A stretch of 64,000 nt of DNA. Origin: Neodontobutis hainanensis (Eukaryota; Chordata; Actinopteri; Gobiiformes; Odontobutidae). The position numbers and the translations under genes are program-made. Shown here piece after piece: positions 1-13,000 of the stretch. Location: NCBI GenBank assembly GCA_024349245.1, contig JALDNG010000008.1, forward strand, positions 4,103,501-4,167,500, in the 5' to 3' direction. The first letter of the stretch is position 1, and each line of letters starts with the position of its first letter. The notes beneath the pieces are model-generated. The model searched no databases. It saw only the letters and a program-made list of their open reading frames with translations, and was not told the origin of the DNA.

Positions 1-235
1 CTTCTATCACATTACTCCCCTCCACTGCCCAGAGCTTTAACATGCTCACCATGACCCCGCCCTAGAGGTTACCCACCCACTCACTCACTTAGGACTGGTG
101 TCTGTGAGCCTTTCCGTAGACTGGTTTCTCGGTGCGCCTTGGCCCTCGACTAGAGCTGCCCAAGGCCGGAGTGGCTATTGGGAGGTTAACCAGGCCTAGA
201 GAGGAGGTAATGGGCTCAGGTCTCTCGTGGACTTT

Positions 236-238
<3 letters not shown>

Positions 239-267
<29 letters not shown>
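239..267 (+). repeat. (GT)n microsatellite
   Basis: An uninterrupted GT dinucleotide tract of about 29 nt lies in the region upstream of the first exon. Confidence 0.9.
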
Positions 268-270
<3 letters not shown>

Positions 271-365
271 AGGGTGTGTGTTCCTGCTCTCAGTCTACAT
301 CCTCTGCTTAGCTGTTCCATTTGGGCTCTGAAAGCGACACAGAATGGCCGCCTTTGCTGCTGAAA

Positions 366-375
366 CTATTTATAG
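366..375 (+). promoter_or_regulatory. Perfect MEF2-binding site
   Basis: The decamer CTATTTATAG matches the MEF2 consensus CTA(A/T)4TAG exactly. It lies about 690 bp upstream of the first recognised coding exon. An inverted CCAAT box (ATTGG) lies near 177-181. MEF2 drives striated-muscle promoters, so the site fits a muscle-specific promoter for this extended isoform. The A/T core could also act as a TATA element. The promoter role is inferred from position only. Confidence 0.45.
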
Positions 376-1055
376 GAGTGGAGTGATGAAAGCTGGGCCA
401 GGCAGAGTGAAACATGTTGATACACTTTTCACTTTTGTTTTGGGGACTCTAATATATATTTACATTGCTGCAGCAACTGTTCTAATGGTGGCATGGAGAA
501 AACTATTGTTGTTTTTGACTGATTACAATATTGATACAATTGTACGTCACAGAAACTTAGAAATGCTATCACACATTATTTCAAGCATGCTGGTTTTCTT
601 TGCTGAACTTATGGCAGAGCATGGCTTCATTCTGCATTGTTTCATCGCATGGATCATTTTATTTTTTGTCCTCGGTGCTGCATGCCTTCCAATCTGTTGT
701 GTTCAGGAAAAAAGACGTGAAATGTACATTATCGTTCGTCTCTATAGTCCATTCATCGGCGCTCCATAATAAAGTACATCTTCCTCTTGTTTTTCTCCCA
801 CCATCACCCCACCCCACTGTGTTACTATGTTCTACGCCACACAGCTTGTTCCATGACTTTTGGCCTGTCACCATGGCGTACAAATCACGCTTTTCATTCT
901 GGGAGCAAAAGGGAAGTGGAGTGTTTCTGTGATTTTTGTCCTTCTTCACTGCATGTTGTTTCTATTAATCTTCTTTTTTCATCTTTGTCTGTTTATAGAA
1001 ATTCTTGTGTTGTCTTCTGTCAGTTTGATCTTTTGTGTTGACTCCCTTTGTGTAG

Positions 1056-1079
1056 GTTAAAGTTGACAACAAGTCAGAT
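1056..1079 (+). CDS. myo18a: myo18a microexon, 24 nt (exon 1 of those recognised)
   Basis: A pyrimidine-rich tract ending in TAG precedes the exon and a consensus donor GTAAGT follows it. It encodes VKVDNKSD in phase 0 and joins in frame to the large exon at 1702, which begins SDVDNSQ. There is no ATG in frame, so it is internal. Evidence is splice sites and phase only. Confidence 0.5.
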
Positions 1080-4000
1080 GTAAGTGCTCTTTGTCCTGCA
1101 TGCTTTCCATTTTTAATTTGCATGGTGTTGTGGTTTTTTAATTTGACAACAGCAAAACTAATTAGGTTTGGTATATCATCATTTCCAATAATTAAAAATA
1201 CATGACCTCCCCCAGTCAACCTAATGACATTTGATTGTGCATTGAGACATTATTAGGTTCCGGTTGAGCTCTCTTGTATTTTACCATGGGGAATATCATA
1301 ATCAGGGAGATGATGTGCTACTGGTTTCTAGAGAATTCTTTTAGATATGTTGGCCTTATGAGGGACTGCTTTGTGTTCTTTTCACATTGTAATTCATGAA
1401 ATATAATCTTAGTACAAAAAAAAAAAAATGCTATCAACTGGAAGTTCACCATATCAAGAACATAATTATAAGACCATGTGAGAAAATAATCATAACGAGG
1501 CTTTGAGTTTCTTAATGCATGAGAATGACAAAGAACGTAAAGCCACATGTTGTTGTTCCCATGCTTTAAGAAATTTGAGGCCTCTTTTTTTTTTCTCTGG
1601 GGGTCTGTAGAATGTATTGTGTTGAGTTTAGTGTTTTGGAATAAATTTTCTGTCAAATGCTATCTGGCTAATTGCTAACCACCCGCTCTGTTTGTATCCA
1701 GTCTGATGTGGATAATAGTCAGCCTCAGGCAGTTTCTAAACCTGGGCTAGAGGCAGAAAGATCTCCACAGTCAACTGCGCCACCTCCTGAACAGTCCAAC
1801 TCTGACATGGGCGGTCCAGACGCCCCGGGGGAGGAGCAGGGTAAAAAGGTGGTCAGGGTTGTGAGGAGAGTTGTAAGGCGTGTGGTTCCTTCCACGATGG
1901 AAGAGAACAAACAAGCTGAAGTGTCTGATGGCGCTGTACCAGCCACCGCTGCAGACAAGGACGACATCTCCATGGGACTGACCAGTCTGATGGGCAGGGG
2001 TCGAACCAAGGAGCACCGGCTTCGAACTCGCACCCAAGACCGCAAAGAGGAGGTGAAGCAGGAGGAGCAGAAGGAAGAAGAGCCGGCCTCCACTTCCAAT
2101 GTTGCACAATCTAATCCTGTAGCAGCAAAATCCAATCGTCTCACTCCTCCTCCTGGGTTTATCCCCGCTCCTAAACCTGACCCGTTAGCCCCTCCACCAG
2201 GGTTTATACCTGCTCCCAAGCCCAAAGCTTTAACACCTCCTAAACCTGACCCCCTTTCCCCTCCAGTAGGGTTCATCCCAGCTCCTAAACCTGACTCCAT
2301 TGCTCCTCCAGCTGGTTTCATCCCTGCTCCCAAACCAGACCCCCTTGCTCCTCCGGCTGGTTTCATCCCAGCGCCTAAACAAAACTTGAAACAAAACCCT
2401 CTGGCACGACCTCCTGGATTTATCCCTCTACCTAAAGCTGACCCTCTGAGTCCTCCTTCAGGGTTCATCCCACGACCCAAGACTCAGGTGGTCTCTGTGA
2501 AGAAACACGAGGTACACCCACATGCACGTTTGCTTCTTAACCACTGGGTGGCACATGCTGCTTGCAAATATAACCAATATTAGCATCGAGAGTCTACAGT
2601 ATCCTCAGCTCGGTTTTATGAAATCTTTTTGCTTTTTGCCTTTGACTCGGGACTTTACAATGTGGATTTAATGTACTGACCCTGGGTGCATGTACCAGCT
2701 CATGATCAGACTTCATCAGTGGACATCGGAGTGTGCTCATGACCTGCTGTCTGGCAGGCTGCTCGGTCCGAGGTGTTGTGTGAGCACTGAGCTGTGACTC
2801 ATTACTGTCACTTTCTGCTGCCTTAGTACTAACTTATAAACTATCTGCCATAAGGGAAATAATATTAGTGTAGTGCAGTGTAAAAGCAGCGCATACAATA
2901 CTTTCACAGGATATAGTTAAAATGAAAAGAACTAGATAAGCATGTCAGGATATTTATTAATGTAACACAAAGGTGACAGGTGACTATTACCTCTTGTTAA
3001 TGCTTTTACCTATGTGTGTGTATGTTTGTCATATTGTGTAAATGTACATGCGTGTTTAATTAAAAGGTAAAAGAGGCATCCAATTGTAAGCCCTCACAAG
3101 GTACACTCTCCCAGACTCTGAATGAACAGGGGCAGTCTGTCCAAAAGGTACATCTAACACCACTCACGTCCTGTGCACTTTCAGATTTTGTCAAAGCTAT
3201 ACTTCCACTTTATGTACATCTTTTGTGGCTAACTGTCATCCAGGCTCCAGAGCTGATTCCCACAGAGGAAGACCACAAACGTGTAATGAGGATCTTTTCT
3301 GTCAACAACAATGTAACTCCTTTCTTACATCATTTGCTTGGTTTGTACTTTGTCAAGCATTACCAGTGTTCAGTTGTAGCAGATCAGCCTCCAGAACGCC
3401 ACATGGATTATAACATTTATTCAATCACTTACAGACCTCCAAACTGTTTCACTAAGGGTCTTCAAGATTAACAACTGTTTCACCATCGGCCTCCAGAGAC
3501 AGGCCGTGGATGTAAATCTTGAGAAGAAGACATGCTAACCCGTTTTCTTTCAGATAAAAGGACACCAACGTGGCCTTTTTAACTATTCACAGATGTTTCT
3601 TGCTTGGATAAGACTGAACCAGTCTTCAGGACTTATAATTAACGATTTTGTTTGTTTTCATAAAAGCCGGGACCTAGGTCCAACCAGCACCAAAGACCAA
3701 TCAGGTCAAAGGCTCATGGAGAGATCCAGACGCTATAGACGCCACTGTCAGAAGGCCGTAAATCCTGTAGATAAGGTGTCCATCCAGCTTTCTCGAGAAC
3801 ACTTTATTCTAATCCTGATTGACAGTTGAAAATGTCTTTGATCATAGTCATTCAGGCATGGTCAAACACTACCCCCTTTTGGTTTAACTGGACAAATGAC
3901 TCTGCACTCAAGAAGGACATTTGGTGTTATTTCATTAAAGGACATTTTGTTATTTTATTACTTAGAAAGATTGTGAATGTACTAACAATTATACTGTTTG

Positions 4001-7000
4001 TTTCAGGATGCAGAGTTTTACAAGGCAACTAATTCCTTATTCCATTTCTACAGAGTTACGTTTTATGTTAATAAAATGTAATGAATATAAGTTTTTATAA
4101 TAAGTCTGACAAATGTTTCTTTGCATAATCCTGCAAGTACGAATGTTTTTGTGTGTTTTACGAAAACCAAGGAAAATAGGGTGAAACAAAAGGAATGTTT
4201 AAGACTCAGTTAAACATTTAAACTCCCCCCCAAAGCAATGCCTTTCTCTGCGTAAGACACACCCCGTCCAGAGGTGTTAAAACTGGCGCACAGCCAAAAA
4301 CACTCTGCTTCTCTCTCTACTCTTCGTCTCGTCTTTACTTCGCACTGGACCTCTTGTCCGTTCAGGGCCGTAGGCCCTCGAAACCCTTTTAAGCTCCGGA
4401 CCTCGTGTAACGAGTAAATTTTCTTTGTACTTTAAAGCCTGCAAGTTTAGCTTGCCGCGATAAAGTTTCCTTCACACAGCTGCTCAAAGTAGCTTACTTC
4501 CTGCCAGCCTGCGAACAAAGGAAGTTGCCTCGCTTTTATTTTTGAAGATTTCCTGCCTGCTCAAGAGTTAGCTTGACTAAAATCTAACTTTCTCGAGCAA
4601 GTTTAAGCCAGCAACACAGCCGCTAAACCTTCTCCAGTGGACTTCGCAACAACTTTGAAAGACTCAATTTTACTCGGTGTACGACGCTGATGCTAAAAGA
4701 CTTGGCTACTCGTGACAGTAACGAGACGCTTTTTGAATCTCCCGGCCTACGGCGGCCCTCTGGAGAGTGGAAACAGAAGGCCATCCTGGAGGCGACAAAC
4801 GTCATCGGTTGCGACAGGGTTCTGCAGAACCTCTGGAGTCCTAGTCGCTAAGATCTGAGACAATCACGACCCCCAGGGTGAGTCTAAACGTTACACAAGT
4901 TTGGCGTCTAACTGTCTAAACAGAACAGCCTTGACCTCAGAAACCGGCGTCATCGAACCCCTCTAAACGCTCCGTAAAATCCCCTCAGTTAATAATAGAA
5001 TCAATAATCAATAATTCCTTTTGTTTCACAAAATCCTCTGAAAGCAAGTTTATCGTTCTTTGATTTACCCATTTATGTGTCAATAACTATTCCTTTGTGT
5101 CATTTCCCCTGTCATTATTCACTGTTTAACTTTATAATCTTTAATAAAACCCCATAAAGACATTTAATGTTTCATTGTTTAATTGAGAACTTTCGAAAAC
5201 GAGAAGAATTTACTACCTTTAGATTAATGAGACTAGGCTAAACAGTTTCTCTGGATCTGTTCAAAACTAGAGTGGTGCCCCGAAAGAAATTAATATTTTG
5301 ATACCAAAATATTAATTATTAATTTTCATAATTAATATTCACATTAATTATTAATAAGACCATATTCACTACAGTACACTACAGTATTTTTTTTTTTGAC
5401 GCCCCGCGTGAGCCTCGGAAGAATTTTCTTGATTAAACATTAGAATCACTCAATATCCAAAGTCTTTACAAAATTGCTGTCCATTGAAAGCTGTGCATCT
5501 GTTGTGCTCTTGCTTAGCAATGCGTTTAACCGCGTGCGTGTGTGTGTGTGAGAGTTGTGCTTTTGTTTGTTTAAGTGCTAATTCAAATCGTACCAGCTGG
5601 ACTGATATTGTTTTGAATTACAATTAGTATTGTACGTACATTTATGGCCAGAGCATTAATCAAGTACTTGTTAAAAGTTGCTTAGAGTCTGTTACAAAGC
5701 TTAGAGACTCTGCAAATTGCATGCATGTTAAACACACGAGCCAAAGTGTGTAACTTATATGGGCCTGAGACAAAAGCTAATTGCTGTGCTACGCCAGAGT
5801 TAAGTTAAAATTGTCTCTCACAAGTTGGAAAAAAATTGCCGCGTTACACCGGAATTTATAAGAAAACTTGTCTTGCCTAAGGCTTATGAGCCTGGGTGTA
5901 TTTTGCTGGAGGCCTTCACAGCCTAGCTAACTGTGAAAACCTCCCCTAAAAGCCACGTGGGCTGCCGTGCGTTTTGTCTAAAAACGTGGTTTGATCCTGC
6001 TGTGGTAAATGTGCTTGTGTTTAAAACGTGGTCTTGTATAAAGCGCTGCTGTGTTTAAACCGCGGGTTTAACAAGTTGTAGACGCGTCCCAAGTCAGTCT
6101 CTGACTGGAGCTAAAAACAAACTTTGCCCCGGCACCATCAAAGGGGCGTGCCGGAGACTTCACTCCGGAAGCCGGAGACTCACGAGAGTCTCTATCGCCC
6201 CTAGCGGAAAGGAGTGGTAAAACCACTGACTCACGAGAGTCTCTATCGCCCTCTAGCGGAAGGAAGTAGTAAAACCACAGACACAAGTTTCTACTGCCCC
6301 TAGTGGAAGAGGAGTGCGAAATCTGAGAGGAGCTCTACGTCTCTCTCTGGTGGTCACTCAACGGAATTACACCTTTTCCTCAATAGTGACTAATTCAAGT
6401 TTAAGAACTTGACACCTGAGTAATTTAAGCTTTCATTGACACTGAAATGCCTGATTGACTTAAAATAAAAAGTGAATTACTCTGCTTTATTAACAACTGC
6501 TGAACGGCTATCAAGCTGTTTCACTTCTGTTAATACATTTGTCTTGTTAAATACACAAATCTGCAATGCAATACTGCTTTTGAAAATAACTGCCTGTGTT
6601 TAACAACCTTGAATGCACAATAGGAGTTAACTAACAATTGTGACATTTTAATGAACATTGCATCTGCTTTTGGAAAATCTTTGATGCTAACCCTGCATTT
6701 AATTTGATTGATTAATTTGTCTTGATTAACAATTTAAGGCTGCTTTTGTGACTTTCCTATCTACCCAGGATTTGTCACATTGGAATGCTAACGCTAACAG
6801 CTTACTAACACTACGACAACCCTGCTGTTACGTCTGAACAGACGTAACCCTGCACGAATTTTGTCATAGCTGTAATTTAAAAGCTGAATACCTGCATGAA
6901 TTGTTAGATTAAACCCACTGATTCTGCACTGTTAATTTTACAAATTAGCAAAGCAGCGTCCCAGCACTGTCAACCCTCATTAACGTTCACACCACTAGGC

Positions 7001-10000
7001 TATTGCTAAATAGTCACTGTTAATACTCACATAAGGTCATTTCACTCAGAAATAGACTTTATACCAACTTCCACTTTAACAATTCCTTCTTTTATTACTT
7101 TCAATCTGACTTATTTGACTTAATACCCCTTTTTATTTTAATTTAATTGGAATTTATTTTATTTTAAAGAAAATAAAATGTTAACTTTAATTTTTATTCC
7201 TTCATTAATTTTTTTTATTTTTATTTACACTTTTATTCAGATTTTCAAAAATCCTTTTACAGTCTGCTTGAGTTTTACGCGCCTTCTTCGTAACACTCCA
7301 CAAGTAGTAACTCTCTCCTTGCAGTTAAAACGTAATCTAACAATAACTCACTTTCTCAGAGAAACCCCAATTCTCAACAAGTCTGACTCACAGTCTACAG
7401 GTTCTGGTAGTCCCATCAAGCTTCTGAATCACTTAGACTCAGCTCTAAATGATTTAACAGAACAGGTGCTACCCCAATATGTTGACGAGATTCAGACCAC
7501 ACCTCCCAACGAGCTAGATTCAGTTCTTAGCTCCTTGATTAGCATTGCGCTAACCTCTAAGCCAAAAGACAAGGATCTAACTAAGCTGTTAGGTCAAATG
7601 GCTATTGTTATGCGCGCAGCAGAAACAAGCCAAGGATCTCCTGGCACGCAGCCACGAGAAAATCCAGGTCCAGAAACAGGACCTCGCCCGCTTCCAACGC
7701 GATATCAAGACGTTGAATCAGGAACTCCAGCTGACCAAAGGAGTCCTGGAGAATTCTGAAAAACAAAACCAAGAGTTACAAACTCTTGCCCAAACACTCC
7801 AAAAGGCAGACCCTGACTTTGAGGAGTTACACACAAAACTCCATAAAACTGAGGAAACCCTCAGTGACCTAAAGAGCGAGCTGAGCGACACAAGGTCTGC
7901 TCGCGACGTAGCAGAACGCGAGCTCAGCATTCAACGCAACGAGTACAATGCTATGATGAAGGAACTCATCAAAGCAGGCGAAAATGCACAGCTGTCCGCA
8001 AATATGCTGTCACAGGAAGCTGGGCGGAGAGAGTCCCTGAGTGCACGGGTAGAGGCCCTCACTCAACAAGGTGACTTAGACCGCCAGCTTATTGAACAAC
8101 TTCAGGCGCGCCTGACAGAGGACGCCAAACACGACCTAATAAGAAACTGGAATTCAAAGGTACTCCAGACCTAGAACCAGTTACTCCCTTATACCAACCC
8201 AGTAGGTTTGAAGACTCCCAGAAGGGAGCCACTTCACTAACTAATCCAATTTTGCGACCACTACCGCGCCTGGACGCAACGGAAAGAGGACCAACCGGAG
8301 CCGAGAGCCCGGCCGTCTTTCCGCAAGCTTCCACAGGTAGGCATTTGGATTACTTCGCACTACCCACAGGTAGGCAATCGGACTTTGTCCTACAACCAGC
8401 TTTGAAACAGAGACATCTGGACTATGGTCCCACTAACAGAGACTTTGACAAAATTGCGCGTCATATCACTCGCTTTGAGCCCCATCAAGGAGCGTCTCAT
8501 GACGTGAGTGCTTATCTTCGCGACATTGAATTCTACCTACAAAGAATACCCAATGTTACTGCCGCGGACAAAATCTTTCTGATAAAACTAACATCAAGCA
8601 GAGATGTTAGTAGCTTCATCGAACGTCAACCTCCTGAAGTCCAAGCTGACTTTGATCTTCTTAGTCAGTCTCTCAGGGTGGAATTCTCAGGCGTTACGGT
8701 AAATGTGGGTCTGACTGCCGCCCTAATGATCAAACAGGCACGCCAGAGTCCCCACAGCTATACTATCATCGGCCACGCAAAGCTTATTTCGGTCCACTCA
8801 ATGAACCAAACATGGAGGAGGATAAAAACTTCAAAGCCCTCTTTGTGCAAAACCTCCATCCAACTACCAGCCATCATCTTGGCGTTTCTGCATGCCCACA
8901 AACGCAGACCAGCCGCCAACCGCGAGCTGGCAATGCGGGCATTTACTAAACAGATGCTGAGGCAGACTAAACGTCAAAAGCCAGACACTCGTCATCAGAT
9001 CGGAGTCTAGCGCTCGAAGGAGCGCCGACCTCCAATCCAAGTGGCCCAGGAGCCCCCGCTTTCCAGACAGGAAAGAGGGACCTCGACCACACAAAGAGAG
9101 CCAGGTCAACACCCGACCTGGCCTGAACGTAAGTTCAAAGACCAGGGCCCTCAATGGAGACCTCGGTTGAAAATAAATTTCGAACCAATCCAAACCGTAA
9201 CCAAGGGGGTCCTATCAAAACCGCGACGACAGGAGAAACCATTATCGCCGGTCCCAAGACCAACGATCATCAGGTAGCTCACCTGTCGAGCGACGAAATC
9301 ATGCGAGGACCGAGCCCTGAAACTCAGACTGATCGCGTGGGAAACCCTACTAGCGAAAGGAGTCTGACTACAGAGGAGGCTCGGGCCATAGAACGCATAC
9401 TCAAACAAATGCGCGAAAAGTCCAAGGACAAGGCTGAGCTGTATACGGTGGAGGCCTCTAAGGCCCCGATTCAGAAACAGTCTCAACCAATCCAAGCCGA
9501 CTTAACACGCAACGAAAATACAGAGTCTACTGAAGGGAATGAACATCTCCCAGACCTGTACCTAGGCTCTGACAATCCAGAGCCACTCAATGACATTGTC
9601 CAGGACCCTAGCATGGACAACACGGAGGGAAGTGATTCAGATCACAAATACCTCAGTCCGTCTAACGCCGTCCAAGTGAACCCAAGCGTCGGGCTGTGCC
9701 ATGACCACGCCACGACTATCGAATGTGAAACACCCTTTCACCAATTTCTGGGTCACCTAACTGAAAAGGAGTAGCTCAAAGCTGTATCTCTCTGTCTTGT
9801 TAGAAGACCACTTGACGCACGCAAGCACTTCTCGACACAGCCGCTGACATCAGCCTAATTTCAGGCAACCTGTTCAGATCACTCCAGGCTATAGCGAGAA
9901 GATCCCATAGGGACTTGAAGTCCCACCCGTGCTTTCTAGAAATAAGGCCTTACTCTGATGATCGGACGATTATCAACGAGATAGCCTTAGTCCAACTGAC

Positions 10001-13000
10001 CATCGGACCAATGACACTGATACACCCAGTGTACGTGTCCCACCTTGACAACGCCCCACTTCTGATTGGAAAAGACATCCTCAATCGCTTGAACCACTGA
10101 TCGACTTCAAGCAGCTGAAGATTTGGGCCCAAGTGCGAGAACCACTTCCAATCTTACTGAATGAATCTCAGTGCAATGCGATTGACAGGGAATCACCAAT
10201 CGACAGGGTAGCCACCGACACCGCTGGTACAACGACCATGCAACCTCGGTGCGAACCAAACCCCTTTACATTGCGTGACAACTTCCTGTGCACGCTGAAG
10301 GACCCTTTAGCGATGACACCCCAAATCGTCAATGGCATCTCACTGGAAGCAACTCCAGTCGACAATGTCGTGATGGCCTTATGGGCTGACAAATCTGCCA
10401 TCAGCCAGGAGCTGTTTAACACTCTAACGCAGATAAACCCGTGCCTGACCTTCATAAAGAAGCGCACTAGGTTCCCTGCTAACCCCACACCGACTCATGC
10501 GTTAACCGCCATCGGTCTATGCTCTGCCATCGTACGATGGAACAAAAGAGAACTGACCCACACGTTTGCTGTCATCCCTAATCTCTCACATTCAGTGTAC
10601 ATTGGGGCTGACATGCTAGTCAGACTCGACGCACAAGTCGACACCATTAACAACGTTCTCTGGTCCCTGACTGGAGTACGTAAAGAATCACTTTCACTGA
10701 CCAAAGGAAACTTGAGATCGGGTCAAACGATCCCCGACGTGTGTCAGGTAAGTAACGACTGCCATCTCACGATACCGCCGCGTAACATCATGGACATACG
10801 TCTGAAAGCGTTTCCAGGACAACAAGTTAACTCTTCACAAGCGTTCTTCCAACCGTCTCCTCTGTTCGTTGAGTTAGGCTTGTCTGTCCAGGCAACACCC
10901 CTGGTCGAGCTCGACTCTCGATCAACACACGTGTTAGTGCAGAATCCTACTGCCAATACCATCTTCGTCCCAAAGGCCACCCCTCTCGGCTGGCTGATTG
11001 ACACTAGGTTCCATGACTGTGAACTCAGAATCCCAGTCATAGGACGTATGCCACACTCACTCGCGACTGAACAACAGGAGACCGGAGTTGTCTACACGAA
11101 ACCTTCCAGAGCAATCGCCATATACCCCTCACTTGTGGTCGATACCGACACTATCTGCAGGGTCGATCTGGCTGATGCGGAGGTAATGGTTGTACAGACA
11201 GGCTCCTGCTCTCCTCGATACAGACAAAGACCTGAACGATCAGGCAGACCTCATGGCAAAACAAGGGGCTCTTGACGGCACGCTCTGGCATTTCCAGCCA
11301 GAACCGTCTGCAATCGACCCCTTCCCACCCAACCCACCCATTCTGTCTGTCTGGTTACCCGATCTAAGGCAACCGCAACCGGTGCCTCGGCTCTGACCCC
11401 TGCAGACCCATCAACTTCCTCTCTTTCTTTCACTGGTTCCGGCCTCGTTGCCCTTCAAGCAGCGGACTCGGCAATCCACAAACTTATGCTTTACCTTTCA
11501 GACCCGGTGTCTAACCCCATCGTAGACACTGACTTTTCGGCTGACGCATATCTTAAAAAGCTATGGGCGGTGCGCGCTCAACTCCACCTGCGTCATGGCT
11601 TGCTTGTCTACGTCTCTGACACCCTCACTTCACCTGCGTTCGTAGTGCCTCAGAGCCTAAGGGGGGTCATGCTAACGCACGCACATGACGCTCCTGTAGC
11701 AGGCCACAGAGGTGTTCGCGCAACACACCAGGCACTCCAACAAGTGGCATACTGGCCACATATGCAAATGGGCGTGGCAGAATACATCAAAGGCTGCCTA
11801 GTATGCTGCCAATTTCAACCAACAAGACCACTCCATCGTGCACCCTTACAAAGAAGGGGCATTTCTTTTCCATGGTATGACCTCCAAATCGATTGGATGG
11901 GACCCCTGACTAAATCAACAAGGGGCAACAAATACATCCTAATGGTCACCTGTGCCGTCACTAAAGAGGTGGAAGGACTTCCAGCCCCAAACGACACGGC
12001 ACAGACAACAGCCTTTCTACTCATGAACCACGTGTTCTCCAGATTCGGCTTACCTTTTAAGGTCGATTCTGACCGTGGTACTCACTTCACCGCCGAGGTG
12101 ATGGGACAACTGTGGCAAACCATGGGAGTGAAAGCGAACTTCCATGTCAGCCACTACCCCCAGTCCTCAGGCCAAGTAGAAAGAGCAAACCGAACGGTGA
12201 TCGACATCCTAAAGAAATATGTCGCATCCAATCACCGAGACTGGGACGTCAAAATGCCCTTGGTCCTCATGGCTATCAGAGCCACGCCACACACGGCGAC
12301 CGGAGTCTCCCGTTTGAGCTCATGACCGGTAGGCAGATGACGCTTCCCCTACACTTACTGTACCAGCCAGGAGAGGCTAACATCGCCACGGCCTATACCA
12401 CACACCAGTACATGGCTGATCTCCAGGCACACCTGAGAACCACCTTCGCCTTTGCCCAGGAAAAACTAGGCAAAAGTGCAGAAGGACGTAAGGCCTATTA
12501 TGACCAAAAGTCATCTAGGGACAAACTACAGGTGGGAGACAAAGTGTGGTACTACAGGTTCAGCCAACTCACTGGACAAACAAGAGGTGGTACCAACCGA
12601 CTGACGCTGAAATTCCTCTCGCGTTGGCGAGACCGTACACCAGTGTCAACAAACTATTCCCGGTGGTGTATCAGATAAAGATCACCAAAGGGAGAAAGGA
12701 ACCCACTCTCAAGTGGATACACCGCAACCAGATAAAGTTGCACAAAACCCCCATGGGATCTACAGGGGACATTCACGCTCCCAAGTAGTCTCAAACAGAT
12801 CCCTTAGCTCGCAGTAACCACTAACAACTAACCTCTCTCTAACTCTGATTTCCTAACTCTTTTCACCTTTCAGTGGTAACTGTGAGTAATTCAATAACTG
12901 TAACTGATAACTCTAGTTTTCTCTGTCAATGAATCAATTCTCGTTGCAACCGCCGCTGTGTGTACCTTGCGTAACCTCGGGTGCTCACAAGCGAATACCG

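Larger units (their letters stand above)
1..1055 (+). other. 5' flank or first-intron region of myo18a
   Basis: This stretch must hold, or lie downstream of, the missing first exon. I see the GT repeat, the MEF2 site and T-rich sequence. No ATG-containing exon with a clear phase-0 donor could be chosen. The open frame at 344-769 is hydrophobic only because it is T-rich and is not called as a gene. Confidence 0.4.

Noticed and set aside
344..769. A 141-codon open frame predicted to be very hydrophobic, with a fair start context
   Set aside because: It is T-rich, matches no family I know, has no splice or operon context and overlaps a likely promoter region. Hydrophobicity follows from base composition.
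1725..2480. A 251-codon open frame on the minus strand, rich in Gly
   Set aside because: It is the antisense of the proline repeat exon, whose repetitive codons leave the opposite strand free of stops.
9151..9495. Minus-strand open frame in the gag region
   Set aside because: Antisense shadow of the acidic gag-linker segment.
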